Positions 36,653 to 45,691 of a DNA stretch of 64,000 bases are shown piece after piece. The stretch spans positions 1-64,000 of the forward strand of contig CAYNDH010000003.1 of NCBI GenBank assembly GCA_964395665.1. Reading direction: 5' to 3'. Each line of letters opens with the position of its first letter. Position 1 is the stretch's first letter. The DNA is from JAEZAF01 sp964395665 (lineage in GTDB: Bacteria > Chloroflexota > Anaerolineae > Aggregatilineales > Phototrophicaceae). Position numbers and translations under genes: made by a program. The notes under the pieces were generated by a model. It saw only the letters and a program-made list of their open reading frames with translations. It ran no database searches and was not told the origin of the DNA.

Positions 36653-39400
36653 ATGACCGAGTCAAATTCCATTACGGCGCGTAATGGAGGTAATACCAGC
36701 TATAGTAGCAGTGGAAACAGCAGCGGAAATGGAAACGGCGGCAGCCTGTTAGGAAGAGACATCCGTTTCCTTGGGGATCTGCTGGGGGAAATCATTCGTG
36801 ACCAGCATGGGATGGCATCGTTTCTGGCTGTTGAAGAAGTACGACGGCTGGCAAAGGAACGGCGTGCCGGGAACAGCCAGTCTGCCGAAGAACTCAGCCA
36901 GTTCATCGGCACACAGTCGCTGGAACAGAAGGAAATTCTGGTTAAAGCCTTCGCCAACTATTTCCAGTTGATCAATATCGCTGAGGATCTTCAGCGTATC
37001 CGCATCCTGCGTGAACGCGAAGCCAACGGAGTCAATACGGAGACGATCGACGAAGCGATCCAGAAGTTGAAGGCATCAGGTATCACGGCGGCTGAACTGC
37101 GCGCCCTGCTGGAACTGGTGCAGGTTCGTCTGGTGCTGACCGCCCACCCATCCGAAGCCAAGCGGCAGGAAGTGCTGATCAAGCTGCGGGACATCGCGGA
37201 AGATATGGCGCTCAGGGAACGGATGAATCTGCTGGCGCATGAAGATCAGCATCTGGTGGATGACATCATGCGGCGTATCGAACAACTCTGGCAGACACGC
37301 ACCACCCGTGCCAGCAGCGCACAGGTACAGGATGAGGTCGATTTCGGCCTGTACTTCATCACGGCAACTGTGGTCGATGTGCTGGTTGATTTCTATCTCG
37401 ACCTGCGCGCCAGCCTGCGCCGCGCCTATCCCGACGCAAACTGGAGTCATCTGCCGACCGTCCTGCGCTTTGCCTCATGGATTGGCGGTGACCGTGACGG
37501 CAACCCGAATGTAACACCCGCCATAACACTCGAAACGCTTGAAAAAATGCACCAGACCGCGCTGGATGTTTATCTGGTCGACATCGAATATCTGAAGGCG
37601 CGTTTAACACAGGCTGAAGACGAAGTGCAGTTCTCCGATGAACTGCGGGTGCGTACAGCGGCGCTCCCTGAAGAAACACGTCAGCGCTACCCGCACGAGC
37701 TTTACCGTCAGTATCTTCAGCATATCGCTGATAACCTGCGCCAGCGTCGCTATCAGGACGCCGAGTCGCTGCTGGATGATCTAAGGGTGATCCCAGCCAG
37801 TCTGGAAGCGCATCAGGGGCGGCATTCAACAGAAGGCACACTTAAACGGCTGATTATCAAAGTGAAATTGTTTGGCACACATCTGCTGTCGCTGGACATC
37901 CGCGAAGATGTGCGCCTGCAAACCACGGCCATCAGCGAGATCTTGCAGCACTACCAGATGACGGACGATTACGCCGCGATGTCAGAAGCAGATCGACAGG
38001 CGCTGCTCACCCGTGAGATCCAGAGCAACCGCCCGCTCTTTCCGCTTGTGCCGCACTTTTCGGATACGACGAACACGATCATTGAAACATGGCGCATGAT
38101 TGCGGAAGCCCATCAGCGCTACAGCCCGTCTGCCATCAATACCTATATCGGCAGCATGACACAGCTTCCCAGTGATGTGCTTACGATGCTGCTGTTCGCG
38201 TCTGAAGTCGGCATTGCGGATGATCTGGATCTCGTCCCACTGTTTGAGACCGTCGATGACCTGAAAAATGCACCAGAGACGATACGGGCGCTGTTTGAGA
38301 ATGGGGCCTACAAGCAGCATCTGAAAATGCGTGGAAACCGTCAGCAGATCATGATCGGCTATTCTGACAGCAACAAGGACGGCGGTTATATCGCATCGAA
38401 CTGGAATCTGTACCTCACCCAGCAGGCACTGTCAGAGATCTGCGATGAGTATGACGTCACGCTGGAATTATTCCACGGGCGCGGCGGCAGCATTGGACGC
38501 GGGGGCGGCCCGACCAATCGCGCAATCCTTGCCCAGCCGCCGGGTTCCATGCAGGGGCCGATCAAGATCACTGAACAGGGCGAAGTCGTCGCTTACCGTT
38601 ACAGCAACAAAGAGATTGCGCGGCGGCACTTCCAGCAGACGATGAACGCCGCCCTGCTTGCCACGCATCAGAGTGCCAGTGCCAGTGCCATCCCCGAAAC
38701 ATGGCGCGATGCCATGAACACCCTGTCACAGACCAGTTATGAAGCATACCGGAAATTCGTCTACGAAACCGACGGCTTTCTGGATTACTGGCGGCAGGCC
38801 ACACCGATCAACGAGCTTTCGAATATGCGAATCGGATCGCGGCCTGCCAAGCGTAAATCCGGCGGATTTGACTCCATCCGGGCGATCCCGTGGGTCTTTT
38901 CGTGGATGCAGAGCCGCGCAATTATCCCAAGCTGGTACGGCGTCGGCCATGCCTTGCAGACGTTCTGCGCATCCCGTCCGGACGGGCTTGCGCTGCTCAA
39001 GGAGATGTATCAGCACTGGCTGTTCTTCCACAATCTGATTGAGAATGTGCAGCTTGATGTCGCCAAAGCGGATATGGGAATCGCTGCACTTTACAGGACG
39101 CTGGTGCAGAATGAAACCCAGCGCAAGACCATCTTCGACGATCTGAGTTCGGAACATGCACGCGCCTGTGAATACATCTGCAACATTGTCGATCAGGCGG
39201 AACTGCTGGAAGGGATGCCGGTACTCAAGATCTCAATCGAACGGCGCAACCCATATGTCGATCCGCTGAACTTCATTCAGGTCGATCTGCTGCAACAGCT
39301 CCGCCAGATGCCACCGGATGTACCGGAGCATGACGGCGTGCTGCGTGCGGTACTGGCGACCATCAACGGCATCGCCGCAGGGATGAAAACCACCGGTTGA
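36653..39400 (+). CDS. ppc: Phosphoenolpyruvate carboxylase
   Basis: Carboxylates PEP to oxaloacetate, replenishing the TCA cycle. 915 residues, normal length. Catalytic motifs: VLTAHPSEAKRQE (His near 165), GYSDSNKDGGY (Lys), FHGRGGSIGRGGGPTNRA (His and the Gly-rich bicarbonate/PEP loop) and MRIGSRPAKRK. The C-terminus ends NGIAAGMKTTG, as in the family. The first ~32 residues are a Ser/Asn/Gly run (SSSGNSSGNGNGG) not expected in this enzyme. An internal Met start after it cannot be ruled out, but none has a better ribosome site that I can see. Confidence 0.96.
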   Translation: MTESNSITARNGGNTSYSSSGNSSGNGNGGSLLGRDIRFLGDLLGEIIRDQHGMASFLAVEEVRRLAKERRAGNSQSAEELSQFIGTQSLEQKEILVKAFANYFQLINIAEDLQRIRILREREANGVNTETIDEAIQKLKASGITAAELRALLELVQVRLVLTAHPSEAKRQEVLIKLRDIAEDMALRERMNLLAHEDQHLVDDIMRRIEQLWQTRTTRASSAQVQDEVDFGLYFITATVVDVLVDFYLDLRASLRRAYPDANWSHLPTVLRFASWIGGDRDGNPNVTPAITLETLEKMHQTALDVYLVDIEYLKARLTQAEDEVQFSDELRVRTAALPEETRQRYPHELYRQYLQHIADNLRQRRYQDAESLLDDLRVIPASLEAHQGRHSTEGTLKRLIIKVKLFGTHLLSLDIREDVRLQTTAISEILQHYQMTDDYAAMSEADRQALLTREIQSNRPLFPLVPHFSDTTNTIIETWRMIAEAHQRYSPSAINTYIGSMTQLPSDVLTMLLFASEVGIADDLDLVPLFETVDDLKNAPETIRALFENGAYKQHLKMRGNRQQIMIGYSDSNKDGGYIASNWNLYLTQQALSEICDEYDVTLELFHGRGGSIGRGGGPTNRAILAQPPGSMQGPIKITEQGEVVAYRYSNKEIARRHFQQTMNAALLATHQSASASAIPETWRDAMNTLSQTSYEAYRKFVYETDGFLDYWRQATPINELSNMRIGSRPAKRKSGGFDSIRAIPWVFSWMQSRAIIPSWYGVGHALQTFCASRPDGLALLKEMYQHWLFFHNLIENVQLDVAKADMGIAALYRTLVQNETQRKTIFDDLSSEHARACEYICNIVDQAELLEGMPVLKISIERRNPYVDPLNFIQVDLLQQLRQMPPDVPEHDGVLRAVLATINGIAAGMKTTG

Positions 39401-39465
39401 GCGCCCGGATAAATGACCGGCCAGAGACCGCACAGAAATTGATGATTCCAATTCGTGCTTTCAGT

Positions 39466-39494
39466 TTGGTTTCATGCTCAAAATTCAGTATAGT
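39466..39494 (+). promoter_or_regulatory. Promoter of the peptide ABC operon
   Basis: TTGGTT (39466-39471), a 17-nt spacer and TATAGT (39489-39494), about 98 nt before the binding-protein start. Confidence 0.65.
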
Positions 39495-39591
39495 TTTCGA
39501 TACTCATCTCATGGTGTGGAAAAGAGCGGATAAGACATCCTTCCCACACCATGACTCCGTGAGTAGCAACTACACTTTAAAGGAGTAAAGA

Positions 39592-41202
39592 ATGAAAAAG
39601 AAGTTATTCCCGTTTTTCGTGCTGCTGATCGTCGCGCTCGTCATCGCGCCGTTCGCAGCACAGGCACAGTCGGATAACGGCTATATCCGCTATCCAATCA
39701 ACCCGGACCCGGAACACCTTAATCCATTCACTGGGACCACCATCGCGATCAGCACTGTTGAAAACAATATCTATGAAGGTCTTGTCTCTGCCGATCCGGA
39801 GACCAGCGAGCCGATCCCGTGGCTGGCGGAAAGCTGGGAAGTTTCGGAAGATAACCTCGTTTACACCTTCCACCTTCGTCAGGGTGTGCTGTTCCATGAT
39901 GTGCCGTGGGTGGAATACGAGGACGGCGACCGCGAATTCAAGGCTGATGACTGGGTGTGGGCTGCCGAGCTGAGCCTGAACGATAACGAAACCATCTCAC
40001 AGCATCCGGAATGGATGGAGAATGTCGTCGGCGCGGCAGAATTCACCGAAGGCACCGCTGAGGATGTCGAAGGCCTGGTCATGATCGACGACTATACCAT
40101 CGAAATCACTCTGAGCGCCCCGAACCGCCTGTTCCTGCGTAAACTTGGCGTCCCGGCTGTCCCGCGTGAAGCCTATGAGCAGCTCGGCGACGAATTCGCA
40201 ATTAAGCCCGTCGGCACTGGCCCATACCAGTTCGTCGAGTGGCTCCGTGACGATCATCTGACTCTGGAAGCCAATCCTGATTACTGGCAGGAAGGCCTGC
40301 CGAAGAATGCAGGTATTCAGTTTATCAACATCCCGGATTCAAACACCCAGTTCCTACAGTATGTTGATGGCGACATCGACTTCCTGTTTGGGTTCCCGTC
40401 CGGCCAGCGCTCTTCTATTCTCGAAGAGTACAGCGGCGAAGCCAATGAAATCGCCGGCCTGAACGTCCGTTACTTCGGCTTCAAGATGGATCAGGGCTTC
40501 TTCCTTGAAAATCCGCTGGTCCGCAAGGCGTTTAACCATGCCTTCGACCGTGAACTGGTCTGGGATGATCTGATGGAAGGCGAACGCTTCCCGGCAACGC
40601 TCGGTGTGCTGCCGCCGTCACTGCCCGCTTCGACTCCGGCCACCACTTACGAATACGACATGGAAAAGGCCGCCGCGCTGCTGGATGAAGCTGGCTTCCC
40701 GGCCAATGATGACGGCGTGCGCGAAGGCATCCCGGCACTGCAACTGTATGTCTTCTCTGGCGCAGCACAGGAACTCTCGCTGCCCGTCCTTCAGGATTCA
40801 CTCTCACAGCTTGGTGTCTCGCTGGAGATCATCTCCGAAGATGCTTCGACCTACTGGGATCATATCGGTCAGGATGAAGTGCTCTTCTTCCTCAGCGGTT
40901 GGAGTGGTGGCACCGATCCGTCAGACTTCCTGGATTACCTGTTATACGATGCCCGCGATGACACCGGATACTCAAACGAAGAAGTCGACGCCCTGCTCGA
41001 ACAGGCCGCACTGGAATTCGATCCGGATGCCCGCGTTGAAATCTACCAGCAGGCCCATGACCTGATCATGGAAGATGCTCCGTGGATTACCAGCGCCTAC
41101 AGCAAGGTGACCTGGCTCCAGAAGCCGTATATCGAGAACTTCAACCCGACCGGCGGCGGCACCTATACTGCACCGCTGTGGGAAGTCAGTGTCACACAGT
41201 AA
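39592..41202 (+). CDS. Peptide/oligopeptide ABC transporter binding protein
   Basis: SBP_bac_5-family extracytoplasmic protein, 536 residues, AAAGGAG site, signal peptide cut near AAQAQS. Family features: NPDPEHLNPFTGTT, IYEGLVSADPETSEPIPWLA, YTFHLRQGVLFHDVPW, VGTGPYQFVEW and VRKAFNHAFDRELVWDD. It probably delivers oligopeptides (or nickel/glycans, which the family also handles) to the two permeases downstream. No ATPase genes follow in this window. Confidence 0.92.
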   Translation: MKKKLFPFFVLLIVALVIAPFAAQAQSDNGYIRYPINPDPEHLNPFTGTTIAISTVENNIYEGLVSADPETSEPIPWLAESWEVSEDNLVYTFHLRQGVLFHDVPWVEYEDGDREFKADDWVWAAELSLNDNETISQHPEWMENVVGAAEFTEGTAEDVEGLVMIDDYTIEITLSAPNRLFLRKLGVPAVPREAYEQLGDEFAIKPVGTGPYQFVEWLRDDHLTLEANPDYWQEGLPKNAGIQFINIPDSNTQFLQYVDGDIDFLFGFPSGQRSSILEEYSGEANEIAGLNVRYFGFKMDQGFFLENPLVRKAFNHAFDRELVWDDLMEGERFPATLGVLPPSLPASTPATTYEYDMEKAAALLDEAGFPANDDGVREGIPALQLYVFSGAAQELSLPVLQDSLSQLGVSLEIISEDASTYWDHIGQDEVLFFLSGWSGGTDPSDFLDYLLYDARDDTGYSNEEVDALLEQAALEFDPDARVEIYQQAHDLIMEDAPWITSAYSKVTWLQKPYIENFNPTGGGTYTAPLWEVSVTQ

Positions 41203-41231
41203 GTAACTGAGTACATAATCTTCAGATAAGG

Positions 41232-41280
41232 AGGCGGGGCTGTTCCCCTGTTAGCACGATAGCAGGGACAGCCTTCGCCT
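41232..41280 (+). promoter_or_regulatory. Hairpin between binding-protein and permease genes
   Basis: AGGCG/CGCCT outside, GGCTGT/ACAGCC and CCCTG/CAGGG inside, with small bulges and a 12-nt loop. It lies 30-78 nt after the binding-protein stop and no T-run follows, matching the arrangement in the sugar operon at 21071-21115. Confidence 0.65.
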
Positions 41281-41309
41281 CAATCATAGAGCTGGGCCGG
41301 AATTATAAT

Positions 41310-42257
41310 ATGTCTAAATACGTACTTCGCCGTGTATTGCAGGTCATTCCGACACTGCTCGGTGTTTTCACCGTTATTTTCACCCTCACCTATATGATGC
41401 CGGGCGATCCACTGCGCGCTATTCTCGGAGAGCAGTATAAAAAACTGCCTGCAGAAGTCATTGAAGGCTACAAGGAAGAACTGGGCCTCAATGATCCGTT
41501 TCATGTGCGTTATGTCGAATTTCTGGGGCGTGCTCTGAGTCTGGATTTCGGCAAATCCGATATTCTGGGGGACAGTGTCAACAACATCATCGGTTACCGC
41601 TTCCCACGGACGCTGCAATTGATGGTTGGTGCGATGCTGGTCGCCATGCTGTTTGGTATACCGGCTGGCATTATCGCGGCGGAAAAACAATACACCTGGA
41701 TAGACCAGACGCTGATGGTAATCTCACTGATTGGAGTCTCGGTCCCAGTCTTCTGGCTGGCACTGCTTGCACAACTCTTCCTCACACAGGACCGCTACGG
41801 CATCTCGCTGTTTCCGGTGGCTGGTTATGAAAACGGCAGCATCCACCACATGATTTTACCCTCACTGGTACTCGGCGCAGCCCTTTCGGCCACGATTGCA
41901 CGCATTACCCGCGCTTCCATGCTGGAAGTCCGCAGTCAGGATTACATCCGCACCGCTCACGCCAAGGGGATTCCCTATCGGATGGTGATGCTTCGCCATC
42001 AGTTCCGCAATGCGATGATCCCGATTATCACCATCATCGCCCTTGATATCGGCTATCTGCTGGGCGGTTCGATTGTGACGGAGACGATTTTCAACTGGCC
42101 CGGCCTGGGACGTGCGGTTGTACCGGCCATTGAGCGCCGCGACACGCCGGTGATTCTCGGCATTCTGGTATTCGGATCATTTCTGTTCATCATCATTAAC
42201 CTGATTACCGATCTCGTCTATGCGCTGGTCAACCCGCGTATTCGTTACACCTCTTAG
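41310..42257 (+). CDS. DppB-like ABC transporter permease
   Basis: 315-residue inner-membrane permease of the DppB/OppB class with six spans. The N-terminal MSKYVLRRVLQVIPTLLGVF and the following GDPLRA are typical; the EAA loop reads VRSQDYIRTAHAKGI. The periplasmic region and the C-terminal NLITDLVYALVNPRIRY are also family hallmarks. It is 17 nt upstream of its partner permease. Confidence 0.93.
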   Translation: MSKYVLRRVLQVIPTLLGVFTVIFTLTYMMPGDPLRAILGEQYKKLPAEVIEGYKEELGLNDPFHVRYVEFLGRALSLDFGKSDILGDSVNNIIGYRFPRTLQLMVGAMLVAMLFGIPAGIIAAEKQYTWIDQTLMVISLIGVSVPVFWLALLAQLFLTQDRYGISLFPVAGYENGSIHHMILPSLVLGAALSATIARITRASMLEVRSQDYIRTAHAKGIPYRMVMLRHQFRNAMIPIITIIALDIGYLLGGSIVTETIFNWPGLGRAVVPAIERRDTPVILGILVFGSFLFIIINLITDLVYALVNPRIRYTS

Positions 42258-42274
42258 GCAGCAGGAGTCTATAC

Positions 42275-43171
42275 GTGGCTACCAGTGTCCAAATCCGTCG
42301 TCCTGAAACGATTGTGGAGATCGCACCTCATACCAGCAATACAGTCCGCTTTATGCGGGCTTTTGCCCGTAACAAAATCGCCGTGCTGGGGATTATCATT
42401 ATCGTCATTATGGGGCTTGCTGCTCTGTTCGCCCCTGTCATCGCCCCTTACGATCCCATCCAGCCCCATTACGCCGAACGCTTTCAGCCGCCAGGAGAGG
42501 CATTCCTGCTTGGCAGTGATGAAATCGGACGCGACATCTTCAGCCGACTGCTCTACGGCGCGCGGATTTCGCTCGTGATCGGTTTTGTCGCTCAGGGAAT
42601 CGCGCTGGCGATCGGGATCACGCTTGGGGCGATGTCCGGCTGGTACGGCGGCTGGGTTGACGATGTGATCATGCGTATTACCGAGATCTTCATCGCCATT
42701 CCAACCCTGTTATTCCTGATCGTGTGGGTGACGATCTTCGAAGCCAATATGCTGACTATTTTCCTCGCGCTCGGCCTGATCAGTTGGCCGAGTGACGCAC
42801 GAATGATGCGTAGTCAGGTGCTGGCAATCAAGAATCTCGATTACATCACCGCTGCCAAAGCCCTGGGCGCAACCAACCGTGAGATCATCGTGAGGCATAT
42901 CCTGCCGAACTCACTCGCACCCCTGATCGTGATCGCAACGTTGGGTGTCGCCGGTGGTATTCTGGCAGAATCGACGCTGTCATTTCTCGGTCTCGGCGTC
43001 AAAATCCCTGATCCAAGCTGGGGGACCATGGTCGATGTCGGCACTACACACATGATGACCGCATGGTGGTATGCCATCTTCCCCGGTCTGGCGATCATGC
43101 TGACCGTACTGGGCTTCAACTTCATCGGCGACGGGCTGCGGGATGCACTCGACCCGACCCTCTACGACTGA
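42275..43171 (+). CDS. DppC-like ABC transporter permease
   Basis: 298 residues. GTG start at 42275 with GCAGGAG at 42261-42267. N-terminal soluble stretch, first span, then GSDEIGRDIFSRLLYGARIS and the EAA loop VLAIKNLDYITAAKALGATN; the C-terminus GDGLRDALDPTLYD is diagnostic of DppC. It forms the heterodimer with the preceding permease. The ATPase subunits are not in this window. Confidence 0.93.
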   Translation: MATSVQIRRPETIVEIAPHTSNTVRFMRAFARNKIAVLGIIIIVIMGLAALFAPVIAPYDPIQPHYAERFQPPGEAFLLGSDEIGRDIFSRLLYGARISLVIGFVAQGIALAIGITLGAMSGWYGGWVDDVIMRITEIFIAIPTLLFLIVWVTIFEANMLTIFLALGLISWPSDARMMRSQVLAIKNLDYITAAKALGATNREIIVRHILPNSLAPLIVIATLGVAGGILAESTLSFLGLGVKIPDPSWGTMVDVGTTHMMTAWWYAIFPGLAIMLTVLGFNFIGDGLRDALDPTLYD

Positions 43172-43189
43172 TCCTCTTTCGAAATTCAG

Positions 43190-44206
43190 GTGAACACTTC
43201 TGCATCATCCGAACGCATCACCAGGCCCGCTGTGGTCTGGTTGATGCGCCTTATGCTGGCCGTACTTCTGGCATTCGGATCAGAGGCGCTGCTGTGGAAT
43301 GACCTTCCCGCCAGAGGTCCAGCGGACTGGATGATTCTGATGATCGGGCTGCTGGTCATCAGCCTGATCATCACTGATCTGCTGATCCGGATGCGCGTGC
43401 GCGATCTGCCGGGCCTGATGACGCTCGCTGGACTCTATGCCCTGCTGAATGCGATCACCCTTAATCCCGACTCCACCCTGTTCGACATCCCACGCACACT
43501 AGTGACGCGAGTCACCGGTGCACACGCCCTGATTGGACTCGAAATGCTGGTGCTGTTTCTGGCCCTTGTGAGTGGAAAACGGGGACTTTTCCAGCGGGTG
43601 ACATGGATCGGCGCGGCGGTGGTTGGGCTGGCATGGGGGACATGGGCGCGTTGGGCTTTCACCCTTGAAGACGGCCCGCAAACGCCTTTCACCAGCACCG
43701 CCATGATCGCGACCACCGCCGCTGTAGCACTGGTGACCTTTCTGCTTGCCACGTTCATTTCACGACGCGGCACAGAACTCCAGCCTGAAGCGGTCATGAT
43801 GACGCGTGGGGAATGGTTCGCGGCTGTGATCACCCTGCTGGTGCTGGTCATGATCCAGTTGGGGCGCGGCACACTCCCATCAGAGGCGCTGCTGATCGTC
43901 GCGATCCTGTTTGTGCTGTGCTGCGCGATCCTGTGGTTTCGGCGTGGGACACGGCTGGAGACGTTCACCGACCAGCTCTTCCCGCCAGCCGGATTCAATC
44001 TCCTATGGTTTATATCTGCTGTGGGCGTGTTCATCATCGCAGCCACAACCGCATATGATGCACCAGAATTCCGCACCGGAGAACTGAACCAGCTCTCGAT
44101 CATCGTCTATGGCTTTACGCTGTACGGGCTGGCCTGGCTGCCTGCGGTGTCGCTGTGGATTGGAATGCGCGCCTATCTGCGCCAGATGACATCCCGTTTG
44201 CAGTAG
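43190..44206 (+). CDS. Polytopic membrane protein of unknown function
   Basis: 338 residues, about nine or ten predicted spans with short charged loops, no recognisable family. The GTG start at 43190 lacks a good ribosome site, so the start is uncertain, but it lies 18 nt after the DppC-like stop and may be translated by re-initiation. It ends only 3 nt from the convergent TIR-DarT gene. A small accessory role to the transporter is possible but unsupported. Confidence 0.65.
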   Translation: MNTSASSERITRPAVVWLMRLMLAVLLAFGSEALLWNDLPARGPADWMILMIGLLVISLIITDLLIRMRVRDLPGLMTLAGLYALLNAITLNPDSTLFDIPRTLVTRVTGAHALIGLEMLVLFLALVSGKRGLFQRVTWIGAAVVGLAWGTWARWAFTLEDGPQTPFTSTAMIATTAAVALVTFLLATFISRRGTELQPEAVMMTRGEWFAAVITLLVLVMIQLGRGTLPSEALLIVAILFVLCCAILWFRRGTRLETFTDQLFPPAGFNLLWFISAVGVFIIAATTAYDAPEFRTGELNQLSIIVYGFTLYGLAWLPAVSLWIGMRAYLRQMTSRLQ

Positions 44207-44209
44207 CGT

Positions 44210-45667
44210 CTAAAGCACGCCATCATCTGCCGGATCGAACCGGCCCTGATACGCCAGCACATCATCCAGCCAGACCTTCAGCATATAGGGTTCTTCAGCC
44301 GCATCTGCCGCATCGGCAACATGCAGTTCAAGCGGCTCATCGGCGACGAAATCCGACTGCTGCCAGTGCCATAATCCGCCCGCCGCTGTCTCACGCTCGA
44401 TCCGCAGGTCGAAGCTGCGATCCTCATCGGCTGACGCGGTATGAAAGCACAGCAGCACACGATCCGCTGACAGCGCCACATCCTCAACATACGTCCAGCG
44501 GCGGTTGAACAGCATGTAATCAGCGCGCACGGTGATCTTGTCACGCCATGCCTGCCATAAGGCATCCGGCAGCAGCGATTGCAGCAGCGCATATTCGGCA
44601 TCCGATCGGCACCAGATGAACTGAAGCGCCTCAAGCCCTAATTCACGCGGGATCATCACCTGAGCGCGGCGGCTGGTCATCACTTCATCACGTTCGTCAC
44701 TGCGGACAAACGAGTCATGATAGATCAACTCAAATGGCATTTCGGCAAAGGCGCTGGCACTGGTGAAAGTCTTATTTACCACCGCCGGATCACCTGCGCT
44801 GAATGCGACCTGCTGCTGACAAAGCACCGCCTCAAGATCAAACAGCAGGCAGACGGGAATCGACCAGTTGGCAGCACGGCGCTGATCCCGTGGGCGAATG
44901 CCTTCCATCGACCACAGATCCGGCATACGGGGCCGAAAGTACAGGCGCACGGTGTCATCCCAGCGTGAGGTATTTTTCCCGCCCCGGCGGGCGGTGGATT
45001 TCAGCGCACCATCTTCGAGAATCGCGGGGATTGACGTAATATCGACATACCGGAACAGAAAATACGGCCACCAGTAGCGTGATCCCAGCCACGGTGAGCG
45101 CTGGAGCGTATCGATATGGCGGCGAAACGCCGATGCATCACGCTTTTCGCCGGTCGTGCGGCGGGTGATATGACGCTGTTTAAAGGCATCGACAACGGCT
45201 CCCCCCGCCGCAGGACGGGGCGGACGAAATGCCTGTCCTGCGTTCAGATCACTGATGAGGTCGCGCAGTTTTTCGTCATAGGCCGCTTCATCAGCGAAGT
45301 CGAGATAATTCAGATGCTCCAGATGCAGCGGACGATCCGCATCCGCCTGTACCAGCAGCGGCACAATACGCTTGCCCTTGCGGGCAGCGCGGAGCTGTTC
45401 GGCGCGGCAGTACTCTGATCTGAACGAGCCGTGGCTCATCAGTGCCAGCATGATCTGGCAGCCCTCAATTGCGTCTTCAATATCCTGTGACCAGACCGCA
45501 CCCGCGCCAATTTCCCGCAGGTCCACCCAGACAGAATAACCCAGAAGCATCAGATCATCGCGCAGGCGCATCGCCAGCGCTTTACCATCCTCACGCGCAT
45601 ACGAGATGAAGACTCGAAGTTTGTCCTGTGTCTGCCGCATCTGCTGCGATTGCTCTGACTGCATCAC
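44210..45667 (-). CDS. TIR-DarT fusion, putative NAD-dependent toxin
   Basis: 485 residues (GTG 45667, or ATG one codon later). Residues ~17-140 are a TIR domain (RVFISYAREDG) with a possible NADase Glu90 in SEYCRAEQL. Residues ~195-385 match DarT, the enzyme that ADP-ribosylates thymidine in single-stranded DNA: FRYVDITSIPAILEDGALKS, RLYFRPRMPDLW and SIPVCLLFDLEAVL follow the DarT order. Where DarT has the catalytic Glu (QAE-V-L-V), this protein reads RRAQVMIP, putting Gln336 there. A third beta-rich domain (~386-485) is unrecognised. A DarG-like macrodomain gene lies 24 nt upstream on the same transcript, as in DarTG toxin-antitoxin operons. The DarT call is by-eye homology. Confidence 0.8.
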   Translation of the reverse strand: MMQSEQSQQMRQTQDKLRVFISYAREDGKALAMRLRDDLMLLGYSVWVDLREIGAGAVWSQDIEDAIEGCQIMLALMSHGSFRSEYCRAEQLRAARKGKRIVPLLVQADADRPLHLEHLNYLDFADEAAYDEKLRDLISDLNAGQAFRPPRPAAGGAVVDAFKQRHITRRTTGEKRDASAFRRHIDTLQRSPWLGSRYWWPYFLFRYVDITSIPAILEDGALKSTARRGGKNTSRWDDTVRLYFRPRMPDLWSMEGIRPRDQRRAANWSIPVCLLFDLEAVLCQQQVAFSAGDPAVVNKTFTSASAFAEMPFELIYHDSFVRSDERDEVMTSRRAQVMIPRELGLEALQFIWCRSDAEYALLQSLLPDALWQAWRDKITVRADYMLFNRRWTYVEDVALSADRVLLCFHTASADEDRSFDLRIERETAAGGLWHWQQSDFVADEPLELHVADAADAAEEPYMLKVWLDDVLAYQGRFDPADDGVL

Positions 45668-45691
45668 AAGTTCATCCGGTTCAGTATCGGC

